A DNA stretch of 64,000 nucleotides from Jatrophihabitans sp. GAS493. GTDB taxonomy: Bacteria; Actinomycetota; Actinomycetes; Mycobacteriales; Jatrophihabitantaceae. The translations under genes were made by a program, and so were the position numbers. Below are positions 37,354 to 45,812 of this stretch, in pieces. Location: NCBI RefSeq assembly GCF_900230215.1, contig NZ_LT907982.1, forward strand, positions 1,550,001-1,614,000, written 5' to 3'. Each line of letters opens with the position of its first letter. Position 1 is the stretch's first letter. Under the pieces are notes generated by a model. It had not been told where the DNA came from and ran no database searches. It saw only the letters and a program-made list of their open reading frames with translations.

Positions 37354-38346
37354 CTACCCGTCGAGGCGGAGATTGACCAGCAGGCCACGGTGATCGGAGC
37401 CTGGTAGGTCGACGGTCCGCACCGACGTCGGGTCGGCGCCGTGCAGCAGCACATGGTCGAGGGTGAGCAGCGGCGGGAAGAACCGGTCGGTCGGATAGGT
37501 GGTGCGCCAGCCGTCGCCGGTTCGCTCGGCCGCGTCGGAGTAGCTCGGCTCCATGAGCTGGCGGAATTGCCGGTTGGTCCAGGTCGCGTTGAAGTCCCCG
37601 GCGACGATCACGGTGCGGTGGCTGCGCGCCTGCTCAGCGATCAGCCCGTGCAGCCGGCGGGTCTCGGCGGCCCAGACCTTCGCGTCGTAGGGCCACGGCG
37701 GCAGCAGATGGACTGCCCAGATCATCACGTCATCGGCCCCCGGCGGCGTGATCCGGGCCGAGAGAAGTTCGAAGGAGAAGTCGTCATGGCGGGTCTGCTC
37801 GGTCAGCGGGTAGCGGCTCCAGATGCCGGTGCCGCCGCCGCCCGGAAAGGGCACGGCCAGCCGGTAGGGGAGCAGCGCCTCCAGCCCGGCTGCGGTGAGG
37901 GCGCTCAGCGCCGCCGGCGTCAGCTCCTCGACGGTGAGCACATCGACGCCGTTGCTGCGCACGAGCGCGGTGATGGCCGCTGGATCCGCAGCGCCGATCT
38001 TGAGATTCGCCTGTAGAACAACGAGCTTCGGGGCCTTCGGCTTCGTCGCTACCGAGGACCCCACCAGCAGCGGCAGCTGCCAGCCGATCGAGGCGAGGAC
38101 GACGAGACCCGCCACCCCGACCCCGATCCAGTTGCGCTGCAGCGCCAGCAGGGCACCACCGATCACCCCGGCCAGGCCGAGATAGCCGGCGAATGCCGCC
38201 AAAACGATGAGCGGCTGCCAAGTCAGGCTCACCGCGGGCAGCAGCACTCCGAGCAGCCCGATGGCCACTCCGAGCCAGCCGGCTACCAGGCCGGCGATCG
38301 TCCACCAGCCGGTTGCCCGCCCATCCGCCGGAGGCGTCTCGCTCAC
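37354..38346 (-). CDS. Membrane-anchored endonuclease/exonuclease/phosphatase family protein
   Basis: A 330-residue protein with three N-terminal membrane helices (about 14-95) followed by an EEP domain. VVLQANLKIG, LTVEELTP (metal Glu), IVAGDFNATW (GDFN), TLDHVLLH and GSDHRGL (the final SDH) are all in place, so the catalytic core looks intact. The domain probably faces outward. EEP enzymes hydrolyse phosphodiesters in nucleic acids, sphingomyelin or inositides; the substrate here is unknown. It starts with GTG immediately after the GH3 stop codon, so the two are coupled. Confidence 0.85.
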   Translation of the reverse strand: MSETPPADGRATGWWTIAGLVAGWLGVAIGLLGVLLPAVSLTWQPLIVLAAFAGYLGLAGVIGGALLALQRNWIGVGVAGLVVLASIGWQLPLLVGSSVATKPKAPKLVVLQANLKIGAADPAAITALVRSNGVDVLTVEELTPAALSALTAAGLEALLPYRLAVPFPGGGGTGIWSRYPLTEQTRHDDFSFELLSARITPPGADDVMIWAVHLLPPWPYDAKVWAAETRRLHGLIAEQARSHRTVIVAGDFNATWTNRQFRQLMEPSYSDAAERTGDGWRTTYPTDRFFPPLLTLDHVLLHGADPTSVRTVDLPGSDHRGLLVNLRLDG

Positions 38347-39579
38347 CTAGATGAGCCCGTAGCGCTGCTTCGCCCGCAGCACTCGCAGGGCCGCCGCGTC
38401 GACCTGAGCCTTGAAGGCCGGGCTGTGGGCGGCCTGCGCCAGGACGGCGGCGGTCATCTCGGTAGCGATCCCCGGGTCGACACTCAGCACCATGTCGCCG
38501 CCGGCCGCGATGAACCGCACGGCTCGCTGCCCGGCCGGCACCGCGGCGACCTGCTCAGCCGCGCCGAGGTCGTCACTGATGACAACTCCCGTGAAACCAA
38601 GCTGATTGCGCAGCAGGCCGGAGATTATGGTGCGCGAGAAGGCGGCCGGGTTGGCTGGATCGATGCGACTGTAGATGGCCGTCGACATCATCACGAAGGC
38701 GGTCCCGGCGGCGATGCCGGCCTTGAACGGAGCCAGGTAGGGGTCGCTGCTGGTGGTGACCGAGTCGGTCACGCCGGCGGTGGTGTCGGTGTTGCCGGTG
38801 ACTCGCCCGAGCCCGGGGAAGTGCTTGATGCTGGTGGCGACGACGGCCGACTGGTAGCCCTTGATCACGGCCGCCCCGTGGGCGGCGACGGTGGCCGGGG
38901 TGAACCCGAACTGCCGATCCAGCTGCCCGATCGGTGGGTTGTTCTCCGCCGCCGCCGCACTGGGGACGGTGTCCAGCACCGGGGCCAGATTGAAGTTGAC
39001 GCCGGCCGCCTTCAGCGGATGGCCCCAGTCGGTGGCGTCGTTCATCAGGGTGGCCGGGGCGATCTGCCCCTGCTCCAGACCACTGGGCATGGTGACGAAG
39101 CCGGGGCCGGTGAGGCGCTGCACCTCACCGCCCTCCTGGTCGGTGGAGACGAAGAGGCGCACCGGTCCCGCGGCCTGCTGCAGGTGGTTCACGACGGCCA
39201 GTGTCTGCGCGACGCTCAGCGTGCTGGTCCCGTCCAGGATCACCGAACCGACGTGGTTGGTCGCGATCGCGTCCAGCGTCTGCGCATCGGCGTGGGTCGA
39301 CGCGGTGCCGATCATGAACAGCTGCCCGACCCGCTGTGCCTCGGACATGCCGGCCAAGACGTGCGCCGCCGTCGAGACCGCCGCGGGCGTCGGGGCGACC
39401 GTCGGCAGCGGGGTGGCCGATGTGGTCGGGGTGGCCGACGAGGCCGCCGCTGTGGTAGCCAGCGCCGTGGTAGCCGCGGCGGTGGTGGCCGGTGCGGGCT
39501 TGGCGCCCCCGGAACCGCAGCCGACGGCGGCACCGGCGAGCAGCACGGAGGTCCCGAGCGCGACCAGTGCCCGCCTCAT
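38347..39579 (-). CDS. Glycoside hydrolase family 3 lipoprotein (NagZ-like)
   Basis: A lipoprotein of about 410 residues. SVLLAGAAVGC is the lipobox, followed by a long Ala/Thr linker to about residue 70. The GH3 barrel shows STDQEGGEVQRL, IKHFPGLG and VISDDLGAAE, where the Asp of SDDL is the expected nucleophile. Relatives are β-N-acetylglucosaminidases that process peptidoglycan fragments. The frame is open to 39738, but the ATG at 39579 is used because it starts the signal peptide and avoids overlap with the upstream gene. Confidence 0.88.
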   Translation of the reverse strand: MRRALVALGTSVLLAGAAVGCGSGGAKPAPATTAAATTALATTAAASSATPTTSATPLPTVAPTPAAVSTAAHVLAGMSEAQRVGQLFMIGTASTHADAQTLDAIATNHVGSVILDGTSTLSVAQTLAVVNHLQQAAGPVRLFVSTDQEGGEVQRLTGPGFVTMPSGLEQGQIAPATLMNDATDWGHPLKAAGVNFNLAPVLDTVPSAAAAENNPPIGQLDRQFGFTPATVAAHGAAVIKGYQSAVVATSIKHFPGLGRVTGNTDTTAGVTDSVTTSSDPYLAPFKAGIAAGTAFVMMSTAIYSRIDPANPAAFSRTIISGLLRNQLGFTGVVISDDLGAAEQVAAVPAGQRAVRFIAAGGDMVLSVDPGIATEMTAAVLAQAAHSPAFKAQVDAAALRVLRAKQRYGLI

Positions 39580-39604
39580 CGCCCGTGCCGCCGGTCGAGC
39601 GCCG

Positions 39605-40633
39605 TCAGTCCTGCGACTGCAGGCAGGCCTGCACCAGCGCCACAATGCGCTGCCAGTTCTCGTCCTCGATCGGCTCCTCGGCGTCGCTGGTGTCGATCTC
39701 GCAGTAGTCGGCCAGCTCGAGCAGCAGCTGCTCACCACGCGGCGAGGGGTTGGTCAGGTCGAAGGTGGCGCTCTCCTGCGGCAGGAAGAGCTGGGCGTCC
39801 TCGGCCGGATCGGTGTCGGCGAGATCCTCCCAACGCTCCAGGTGCTCTAGGCCGTGCTCGGTGGCCCGGCGGGTGTAGCGGCCGAGGTCGATCGGGCCGG
39901 AGCAGACGGCGATGTCGTCGCCGTTGACCAGGAAGACCACCTCGTCGCCGGGGAGCTCACCGCGGATCGTCAGGTAACTCGCTTCGCCGATGACGATCTC
40001 GATCGGCTCGGCCCCGACCCGCTCCCAGAACGTCTCGGACTCCAGGTTGCTGTTCTCCTCGGAGAAGTCGCCGACCCACTTCAACCAGGAGTCGACGCGC
40101 TTGATCGCCCGCTCCCAGCTGTCGGTGATCGTCTTGCCGAGCGCGGTCCATTCCTTCTTCCCGTCGCGCCCCTGATAGCTCACCTCTTCGCTGACCAGGT
40201 ACTCGTACTCCGGCGTGTTGTCGACCAGAGCGCGCAGGCTGCCGTCGTCGCAGCAGTCGGCGATCCGGCTGACCATGTCGACGACGTTGGCCAGCGCCGA
40301 GACGCTCACCGGGTCGGGTTCGGCCGCCGCCCACTCGTAGACTGCATCCAGGTCGTAGGCGTCGTCGCCACCGGGGCGCAGCTGGTCGGGAGTGAGCTGC
40401 TGGACTCGACCCCAGGCCGGGTGGTCGGAGAGGTCGTTCTCCTCGCCGCCGGCGATGAAGTCCGCCAGCTCGCGGGCGTTCGGATATAGCAGGATTTTCT
40501 GCCCGTCGCCGAGGAAACCCTGCCACTCCTCCTCGTCCTCGTCCTCCCAGGGCGGTGCCCAGAGGGTGAGCCCGGTCTTGCCGTTGATCGTGAGAGTGAT
40601 GGGGATGATCGATGCATCCAGCGCACTTGCCAT
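39605..40633 (-). CDS. Acidic conserved actinobacterial protein of unknown function
   Basis: A 342-residue, very acidic soluble protein (for example APPWEDEDEEEWQGFLGDG near 26-44). No signal, membrane helix or catalytic motif is visible. Similar proteins in actinobacteria are, as I recall, sometimes labelled 'primosomal protein', but nothing in this sequence supports that name. It lies 25 bases upstream of the GH3 gene and is divergent from upp. Confidence 0.7.
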   Translation of the reverse strand: MASALDASIIPITLTINGKTGLTLWAPPWEDEDEEEWQGFLGDGQKILLYPNARELADFIAGGEENDLSDHPAWGRVQQLTPDQLRPGGDDAYDLDAVYEWAAAEPDPVSVSALANVVDMVSRIADCCDDGSLRALVDNTPEYEYLVSEEVSYQGRDGKKEWTALGKTITDSWERAIKRVDSWLKWVGDFSEENSNLESETFWERVGAEPIEIVIGEASYLTIRGELPGDEVVFLVNGDDIAVCSGPIDLGRYTRRATEHGLEHLERWEDLADTDPAEDAQLFLPQESATFDLTNPSPRGEQLLLELADYCEIDTSDAEEPIEDENWQRIVALVQACLQSQD

Positions 40634-40675
40634 GGCCCGAACTTACCGTGCACCCGTGAGAACTAGAGTGCGAGG

Positions 40676-41299
40676 ATGCAGACTCTCGTCGTTGAGCACC
40701 CGATCGTCGCCACCCGGCTGGCCGTCATGCGCGATGAACGCAGCAGCAACTCGGAGTTTCGCAACGCCCTGCGGGAGCTTTCCACCCTGCTCGTCTACGA
40801 GGCAACTCGTGATCTGGCGATCACCGAGGTCGAGATCCAGACCCCGGTCGCCGCCACCTCGGGCGCCGCCCTGGCTACCCCGCCGCTGCTGGTTCCGGTG
40901 CTACGGGCCGGCCTCGGAATGGCCGAGGCGGCCTTCAACCTGCTGCCGGAGTCACAGATGGGGTTCGTCGGCCTCGCCCGCAATGAGCAGACGCATGACC
41001 CCGAGGCGTACATGGCCTCGCTGCCGGAGTCGCTGGCCGGGCGGCCGGTGATCGTGCTGGACCCGATGGTCGCCACCGGCGGCTCGCTGCTGCACTGCAT
41101 CAACCTGCTCGTCTCCCGTGGTGCGGCCGACATCACGATCGTGGCCGCGCTGGCCGCCCCCGAAGGGGTGCAGCGCCTGGCCGACAGCGGCCTGCCGATC
41201 CGGCTCGTGGTGGCCAGCATCGACGAGCGTCTCAACGACGACGCCTACATCGTCCCTGGCCTCGGCGACGCCGGAGACCGGCAGTTCGGCCCCCGCTGA
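40676..41299 (+). CDS. upp: Uracil phosphoribosyltransferase
   Basis: A 207-residue enzyme that converts uracil and PRPP to [22 protein letters not shown] is the PRPP-binding motif, [13 protein letters not shown] the conserved loop, and [11 protein letters not shown] the C-terminal uracil-binding segment. It would use uracil released by the phosphorylases upstream. It is divergent from the acidic protein gene with 42 bases between starts. Confidence 0.96.
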   Translation: MQTLVVEHPIVATRLAVMRDERSSNSEFRNALRELSTLLVYEATRDLAITEVEIQTPVAATSGAALATPPLLVPVLRAGLGMAEAAFNLLPESQMGFVGLARNEQTHDPEAYMASLPESLAGRPVIVLDPMVATGGSLLHCINLLVSRGAADITIVAALAAPEGVQRLADSGLPIRLVVASIDERLNDDAYIVPGLGDAGDRQFGPR

Positions 41300-41436
41300 A
41301 GCCGGCCTGAGGGGCGAGACGCTCCGTTAGTTGGCAGGCACAGTTAGCGATTCATTCACATAATTTGTGCACCCGGTCAGGCAGACTGAACACGGCGAAA
41401 CACGCCGAATGGACTGTCCTGGAGGACGTCGAAGTC

Positions 41437-42168
41437 ATGAACAGAGAGATCAAGAGTTATCTTGCCGAGTTCATCGGCACCGCGATTCTCGTCATCGGCG
41501 GCGTCGGTACCGCCGTCATCTCCGGCAGCGTGGTGGGCAATCTCGGGGTGGCCTTCGCCTTCGGGCTGACCCTGCTGTTCCTCGTCTATGCCATCGGCCC
41601 GATCTCCGGCTGCCACGTCAACCCAGCCGTGACCATCGGCCTGCTGGTGACCGGCAAGATCAACGTCCGGGACTCAATCGCATACATCATCGCCCAGGTC
41701 GCCGGCGGTATCGTCGGGGCGCTCGTCGTCCTCGGGATCGCCGAGGGGCGTCCGGGCTACGTCCGCAGCATCAAGGGGCTCGGCCAGAATGGCTACGGCG
41801 TCCACAGCCCGGCCGGTTACAACCTGGGCTCCGGCTTCCTCGTCGAGGTCGTGATGACCTTTCTGCTGGTCTTCGTCGTGCTGGCCGCGACCGACCGCAT
41901 CGGCACCTCGGCGCTGGCCGGCCTGGCCATCGGACTCACCCTGACCGTGATCCATCTGGTGAGCATCCCGGTCACCAACACCTCGGTGAACCCGGCCCGC
42001 AGTATCGGACCGGCCCTCTTTGCCGGCAACGGAGCCATCGGGCAGCTCTGGCTGTTCATCGTCGCGCCGATCATCGGCGGCGTCCTGGGCGCCGGCGTCT
42101 ACCGCGGCATCTGGGGCCCCGGGGTGGCAATCGATGAACCGGTTCTGGACGTCCCGAAGGAGCGATGA
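41437..42168 (+). CDS. Aquaporin (MIP family), water-channel type filter
   Basis: A 243-residue channel with six helices and both half-helix motifs (HVNPAVT and SVNPARS). By alignment in memory with E. coli AqpZ, the selectivity filter is Phe (AFGLTLL), His (VIHLV), Thr (NTSVNPAR) and Arg, i.e. the water-specific set and not the GlpF set. The frame is open to 41365, but the ATG at 41437 follows GGAGG and begins the conserved NREIKSYLAEFIGT. It precedes glpD, separated by a hairpin. Confidence 0.9.
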   Translation: MNREIKSYLAEFIGTAILVIGGVGTAVISGSVVGNLGVAFAFGLTLLFLVYAIGPISGCHVNPAVTIGLLVTGKINVRDSIAYIIAQVAGGIVGALVVLGIAEGRPGYVRSIKGLGQNGYGVHSPAGYNLGSGFLVEVVMTFLLVFVVLAATDRIGTSALAGLAIGLTLTVIHLVSIPVTNTSVNPARSIGPALFAGNGAIGQLWLFIVAPIIGGVLGAGVYRGIWGPGVAIDEPVLDVPKER

Positions 42169-42199
42169 ACGCGTTCATCTGCATCTTCTGACCACGCCG

Positions 42200-42230
42200 C
42201 CGGCCCACGAGTGTGCGCCTCGTGGGCCGG
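42200..42230. terminator. Perfect 12-bp hairpin after the aquaporin gene
   Basis: CCGGCCCACGAG (42200-42211) pairs perfectly with CTCGTGGGCCGG (42219-42230) across a 7-base loop. It is 32 bases past the aquaporin stop and 89 before glpD. There is no U tract, as is common for actinobacterial terminators. Confidence 0.75.
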
Positions 42231-42318
42231 TGTCGGTCACCACTTCTGCTGGACGTCGGTACCGGGGAGTCAAGCGGCGTGAGAGGCTTGAAGTAGCCCA
42301 TCGCTAAGGAGAATCTTC

Positions 42319-44022
42319 GTGGTTTCCGCAGCCCTCTCGCCGCAGGCCCGCTCCAATGCCCTTGTCGCGATGAGCGCCACCGAACTCGACGTGCTGGTGA
42401 TCGGCGGCGGCGTGGTCGGGTGCGGGGCGGCGCTGGACGCGGTGACCCGCGGGTTGACGACGGCGGTGGTGGAGCAACGAGATTGGGCCAGCGGTACCTC
42501 GAGTCGCTCCAGCAAGCTGATCCACGGCGGCCTGCGGTACCTGGAGATGCTCGACTTCGGCCTGGTGCGCGAAGCGCTGCGGGAACGCGGTCTGCTGCTG
42601 CAGCGGATCGCGCCCCATCTGGTTCGCCCGGTGCCCTTCCTGTACCCGCTGGCCCATCGGGTCTGGGAGCGTCCCTACGTCGGCGCCGGCGTGCTGCTCT
42701 ACGACGCGATGAGCACCGCCGGTGGAACGTCTCGGGGTCTGCCCCACCACCGGCACCTGAGCAAGCGGCGCGCACTACGCGAAGCGCCCTGCCTGCGCTC
42801 GGACGCACTGGTCGGTGCCGTGCAGTACTACGACGCTCAAGTTGACGACGCCCGGCACACCATGATGCTGGCTCGCACCGCCGCCTCCTTCGGAGCCTTC
42901 GTCGCCAATAGAACACGGGTGATCGGGTTGCTGCGCGAGGGTGAACGGGTCACCGGGGCCCGGGTCGTCGACACCGAGACCGGCACCGAACTGGAGGTTC
43001 GGGCCCGTCAGGTGATCAACGCGACTGGTGTCTGGACCGACGAGACGCAGGCGCTGGCCGACAGCCGCGGACAGTTCCACGTGCGGGCCTCCAAGGGCAT
43101 TCACCTGGTGGTGCCGCGGGATCGGCTGCAGTCCTCGACCGGCCTCATCCTGCGCACCGAGAAGAGCGTTCTCTTCGTCATTCCCTGGGGACGGCACTGG
43201 ATCATCGGCACGACCGACACGGACTGGTCGCTGGACAAGTCGCATCCGGCGGCCACCGCCCGCGACATCGACTACCTGCTGGAGCACGTCAACTCGGTGC
43301 TGAATTCGCCGCTGTCACGCGAGGACGTCGAGGGCGTCTACGCCGGGCTGCGGCCGCTGCTGTCGGGGGAGTCGGACTCCACCTCCAAGCTCTCGCGCGA
43401 ACACGTGGTGGGGCACCCGGTGCCGGGGTTGGTCGTGGTGGCCGGCGGCAAGTACACCACCTACCGGGTGATGGCGGCCGACGCGGTGGACGAGGCGGCT
43501 CGAGGCATGGACCGCCAGGTCGCCGACTCGGTCACGGCGGCGACCCCGCTCGTAGGGGCTGACGGCTTCGCCGCCCTGACCAATCAGCGTCGCGCCCTGG
43601 CCAAATCCTCGGGGCTGCACGTGGCCCGAATCGATCACCTGCTGAACCGCTACGGTTCGCTGATCTTTGAGCTTCTCGCGTTGATCGCTGATGATTCGTC
43701 GCTGGCCGAGCCGCTGCCCGGGGCTGATGACTATCTGCGGGCCGAGGTCGTCTACGCGGTTACCCACGAAGGGGCGCGGCACCTGGAGGACGTGCTGTCC
43801 CGACGCACCCGGATCTCCATCGAGGCCTGGGATCGGGGATTGCGTTCGGCGCAGACGGCCGCCGATCTGATGGCCGGGCCGCTGGGCTGGTCGGCCCAGC
43901 AGACGGCCAGCGAGGTGGCTCACTACCAAGCACGGGTGCAGGCTGAGCGCGATTCCCAGGAGCAGCCGGATGACAAGGCAGCCGAGGCCGCTCGGCTCGA
44001 GGTCCCGGACATCGTGGCCTGA
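42319..44022 (+). CDS. glpD: Glycerol-3-phosphate dehydrogenase (FAD)
   Basis: A 567-residue aerobic enzyme that oxidises sn-glycerol 3-phosphate to dihydroxyacetone phosphate at the membrane. The FAD motif is DVLVIGGGVVGCGAALDA, and SSRSSKLIHGGLRYLE is the usual second flavin contact. FVIPWGRHWIIGTTDTDW and the C-terminal domain from about 430 are typical. AAGGAG seven bases before the GTG fixes the start. A glycerol kinase gene is not seen in the window. Confidence 0.95.
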   Translation: MVSAALSPQARSNALVAMSATELDVLVIGGGVVGCGAALDAVTRGLTTAVVEQRDWASGTSSRSSKLIHGGLRYLEMLDFGLVREALRERGLLLQRIAPHLVRPVPFLYPLAHRVWERPYVGAGVLLYDAMSTAGGTSRGLPHHRHLSKRRALREAPCLRSDALVGAVQYYDAQVDDARHTMMLARTAASFGAFVANRTRVIGLLREGERVTGARVVDTETGTELEVRARQVINATGVWTDETQALADSRGQFHVRASKGIHLVVPRDRLQSSTGLILRTEKSVLFVIPWGRHWIIGTTDTDWSLDKSHPAATARDIDYLLEHVNSVLNSPLSREDVEGVYAGLRPLLSGESDSTSKLSREHVVGHPVPGLVVVAGGKYTTYRVMAADAVDEAARGMDRQVADSVTAATPLVGADGFAALTNQRRALAKSSGLHVARIDHLLNRYGSLIFELLALIADDSSLAEPLPGADDYLRAEVVYAVTHEGARHLEDVLSRRTRISIEAWDRGLRSAQTAADLMAGPLGWSAQQTASEVAHYQARVQAERDSQEQPDDKAAEAARLEVPDIVA

Positions 44023-44031
44023 GCCACGCCG

Positions 44032-44508
44032 TTACTTGACGGAGGACTCTGCGCGCGGGCCGTAGAAGCGCACCAGGAACTCCGCCACGCAGACCGGCTT
44101 CTCGCTGGCGTCGGATTCGACCGTGGTGGTGAACATGACCTGCGCGCCACCGGGGATCTCGTCGATCTTCGACAGCACCACCCGGGCCCGGATCGAACTG
44201 CCGACCGGAGTCGGGGCCGGGAAGCGCACCCGGTCCAGCCCATAGTTCAGGCCGTGGGTGATCCCCTCCACCGTGAAGATCGAGGCGTGCAGCGTCGGGA
44301 TCATCGACAGCGTGTAGAAGCCGTGGGCGATGGTGCCGCCGAAGGGGCTCGCCTTGGCCTGGTCGACGTCGACGTGAATCCACTGGTGGTCATCGGTGAC
44401 GTCGGCGAAGGTGTTGATGTCGGCCTGCTCGACCTTGCGCCAGTCGCTTACTCCGAGTTCCTGCCCGGCCCGGGAGAAGGCGTCGTCGACCCCATTGATG
44501 ATCAGCAC
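44032..44508 (-). CDS. MaoC-like (R)-hydratase/dehydratase
   Basis: A 158-residue hotdog-fold protein. DDHQWIHVD (about 39-47) with the downstream PFGGTIAHGF gives the hydratase-2 catalytic Asp and His. Such enzymes hydrate enoyl-CoA thioesters to (R)-3-hydroxyacyl-CoA or act in fatty-acid synthesis. It lies about 100 bases downstream of the KAS III gene on the same strand, so the two may share a fatty-acyl role. The start is GTG with AAAGG upstream. Confidence 0.88.
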   Translation of the reverse strand: MLIINGVDDAFSRAGQELGVSDWRKVEQADINTFADVTDDHQWIHVDVDQAKASPFGGTIAHGFYTLSMIPTLHASIFTVEGITHGLNYGLDRVRFPAPTPVGSSIRARVVLSKIDEIPGGAQVMFTTTVESDASEKPVCVAEFLVRFYGPRAESSVK

Positions 44509-44606
44509 TGATCCAACCTTTCGTTCGGCTTGCCTAGGTCATTTCGTGGTCTTTTCGCGGTACGGGGCCGGCCGTCACGGCAGCGGCCCCGGCCATCGAG
44601 CCGAGC

Positions 44607-45614
44607 CTAGGGCATGCGTACAACCTGCCCGGCGTAGGCCAGACCGGCCCCGAATCCGATCAGCAGTGCGAGCTGCCCGCTGCGCACCCGACCGTCGGCG
44701 ACCAGCCGGGTCAGCGCGATCGGAATCGAAGCCGCCGAGGTGTTGCCGGAGTTGACTATGTCATCGGCGATCACCACATCGCGGAATCCGAGTTTGGTGG
44801 CTATTGCATCGACGATGCGCAGATTGGCCTGATGTGGGACGAAGATGTCGATCTCGGAGGGTTCGACGCCGGCCCGCTGGCAGGCCTGCAGGGCAACCCG
44901 GTGGATGTTCTCCACGGCCCAGCGAAAGACCTGCCGCCCCTGCATGCGCATGTAGCTGCGAGACTCGTCGGCCGGTTCGTCGAAGGCGATCAGCTCCCGC
45001 TGGGTCCCGTCGCTGCCCCAGACAACCGGCCCGATCTCGGTCTGGGCACCGGTCACCGGCCCGATGACGGCGGCCCCGGCTCCGTCACCGAAGATGATTC
45101 CGGTGCCCAGGTCGGCCGGGTCGATGAGGTCGCTCATCTGCTCGGCGCCGACGATCAGGACGTAGCGGGCCGATCCGGCCCGGATCATCCCCTCAGCCGC
45201 GCTGAGTGCGTAGCAGAACCCACTGCAGGCGGCGTTGAGGTCGTAGGTCGCGGCGGACGGAGCCAGCATTGCGCTGATCTGCGGGGCCAGCGGCTCCTCG
45301 CCGCCGCGGACGCTGCAGGTGGCGGCGATGACGAAGTCGATCTCGTCGGCCGCCAGCCCGGCGGCCGCCAGCGCATCGGCCGCCGCCGCGACGGCGAGGT
45401 CGAGGAGTCGTTCGTCACCGTCGATGCGGCGCAGCTGCTTGATCCCGGTACGGGTCTCGACCCAGTCGGCATCCCGCTCGAAGGGTGCCCCGAGTTCGGT
45501 CGCCGAGACGGCCCGCCGCGGTTGAGCGGCACCGAACCCCAGCAATCTGGCGCCGAACTCAGGCATCGGGTATCGGGTCGAGTTGGCCAGGCGCGCCGGC
45601 TGAAGTGTCGTCAC
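44607..45614 (-). CDS. 3-oxoacyl-ACP synthase III (FabH-like)
   Basis: A 335-residue KAS III with an intact triad: C130 (NAACSGF), H261 (PHQANLR) and N291 (NSGNTS). KAS III enzymes condense a CoA-linked starter with malonyl-ACP; branched-chain starters such as isobutyryl-CoA are typical in actinobacteria. The N-terminal 16 residues precede the usual start region (MPEFGARLLG), so an internal ATG at 45566 is possible. It is divergent from icmF across a palindrome-rich gap. Confidence 0.9.
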   Translation of the reverse strand: MTTLQPARLANSTRYPMPEFGARLLGFGAAQPRRAVSATELGAPFERDADWVETRTGIKQLRRIDGDERLLDLAVAAAADALAAAGLAADEIDFVIAATCSVRGGEEPLAPQISAMLAPSAATYDLNAACSGFCYALSAAEGMIRAGSARYVLIVGAEQMSDLIDPADLGTGIIFGDGAGAAVIGPVTGAQTEIGPVVWGSDGTQRELIAFDEPADESRSYMRMQGRQVFRWAVENIHRVALQACQRAGVEPSEIDIFVPHQANLRIVDAIATKLGFRDVVIADDIVNSGNTSAASIPIALTRLVADGRVRSGQLALLIGFGAGLAYAGQVVRMP

Positions 45615-45708
45615 CTATCCACTATGACGGGCTACTACCCAGTACGACGCCGTATGGACTGTGAATCGGGTCGCCACCAGGAAAATAAGGCCATCGGTGC
45701 CGCTGAAA

Positions 45709-45779
45709 ACTAGGACGTCAAACTATCTAGCCACTGGCACGCTCAGCTGGTAATAGTAGGACGTCCTAGTAGTTTGACG
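45709..45779. promoter_or_regulatory. Nested palindromes between the fabH-like gene and icmF
   Basis: ACTAGGACGTC (45709-45719) is the exact reverse complement of GACGTCCTAGT (45760-45770). CGTCAAACTA (45716-45725) is the exact reverse complement of TAGTTTGACG (45770-45779). The right-hand site also contains a perfect 12-bp palindrome, TAGGACGTCCTA (45757-45768). These fill the region just upstream of the icmF start at 45813 and look like paired operators in the divergent promoter. Confidence 0.7.
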
Positions 45780-45812
45780 AGCGCCCGGTTGCGGGCTGAC
45801 AGGTGGGTTGTC

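Noticed and set aside
38425-39927. 500-codon plus-strand frame across the GH3 gene
   Set aside because: A mirror frame of a GC-biased gene; the predicted protein is Arg/Gly-rich and featureless.
41379-41400. CACATAATTTGTG-like imperfect dyad before the aquaporin gene as a CRP site
   Set aside because: The half-sites are in the opposite order to a CRP consensus and the match is too short to support a claim.
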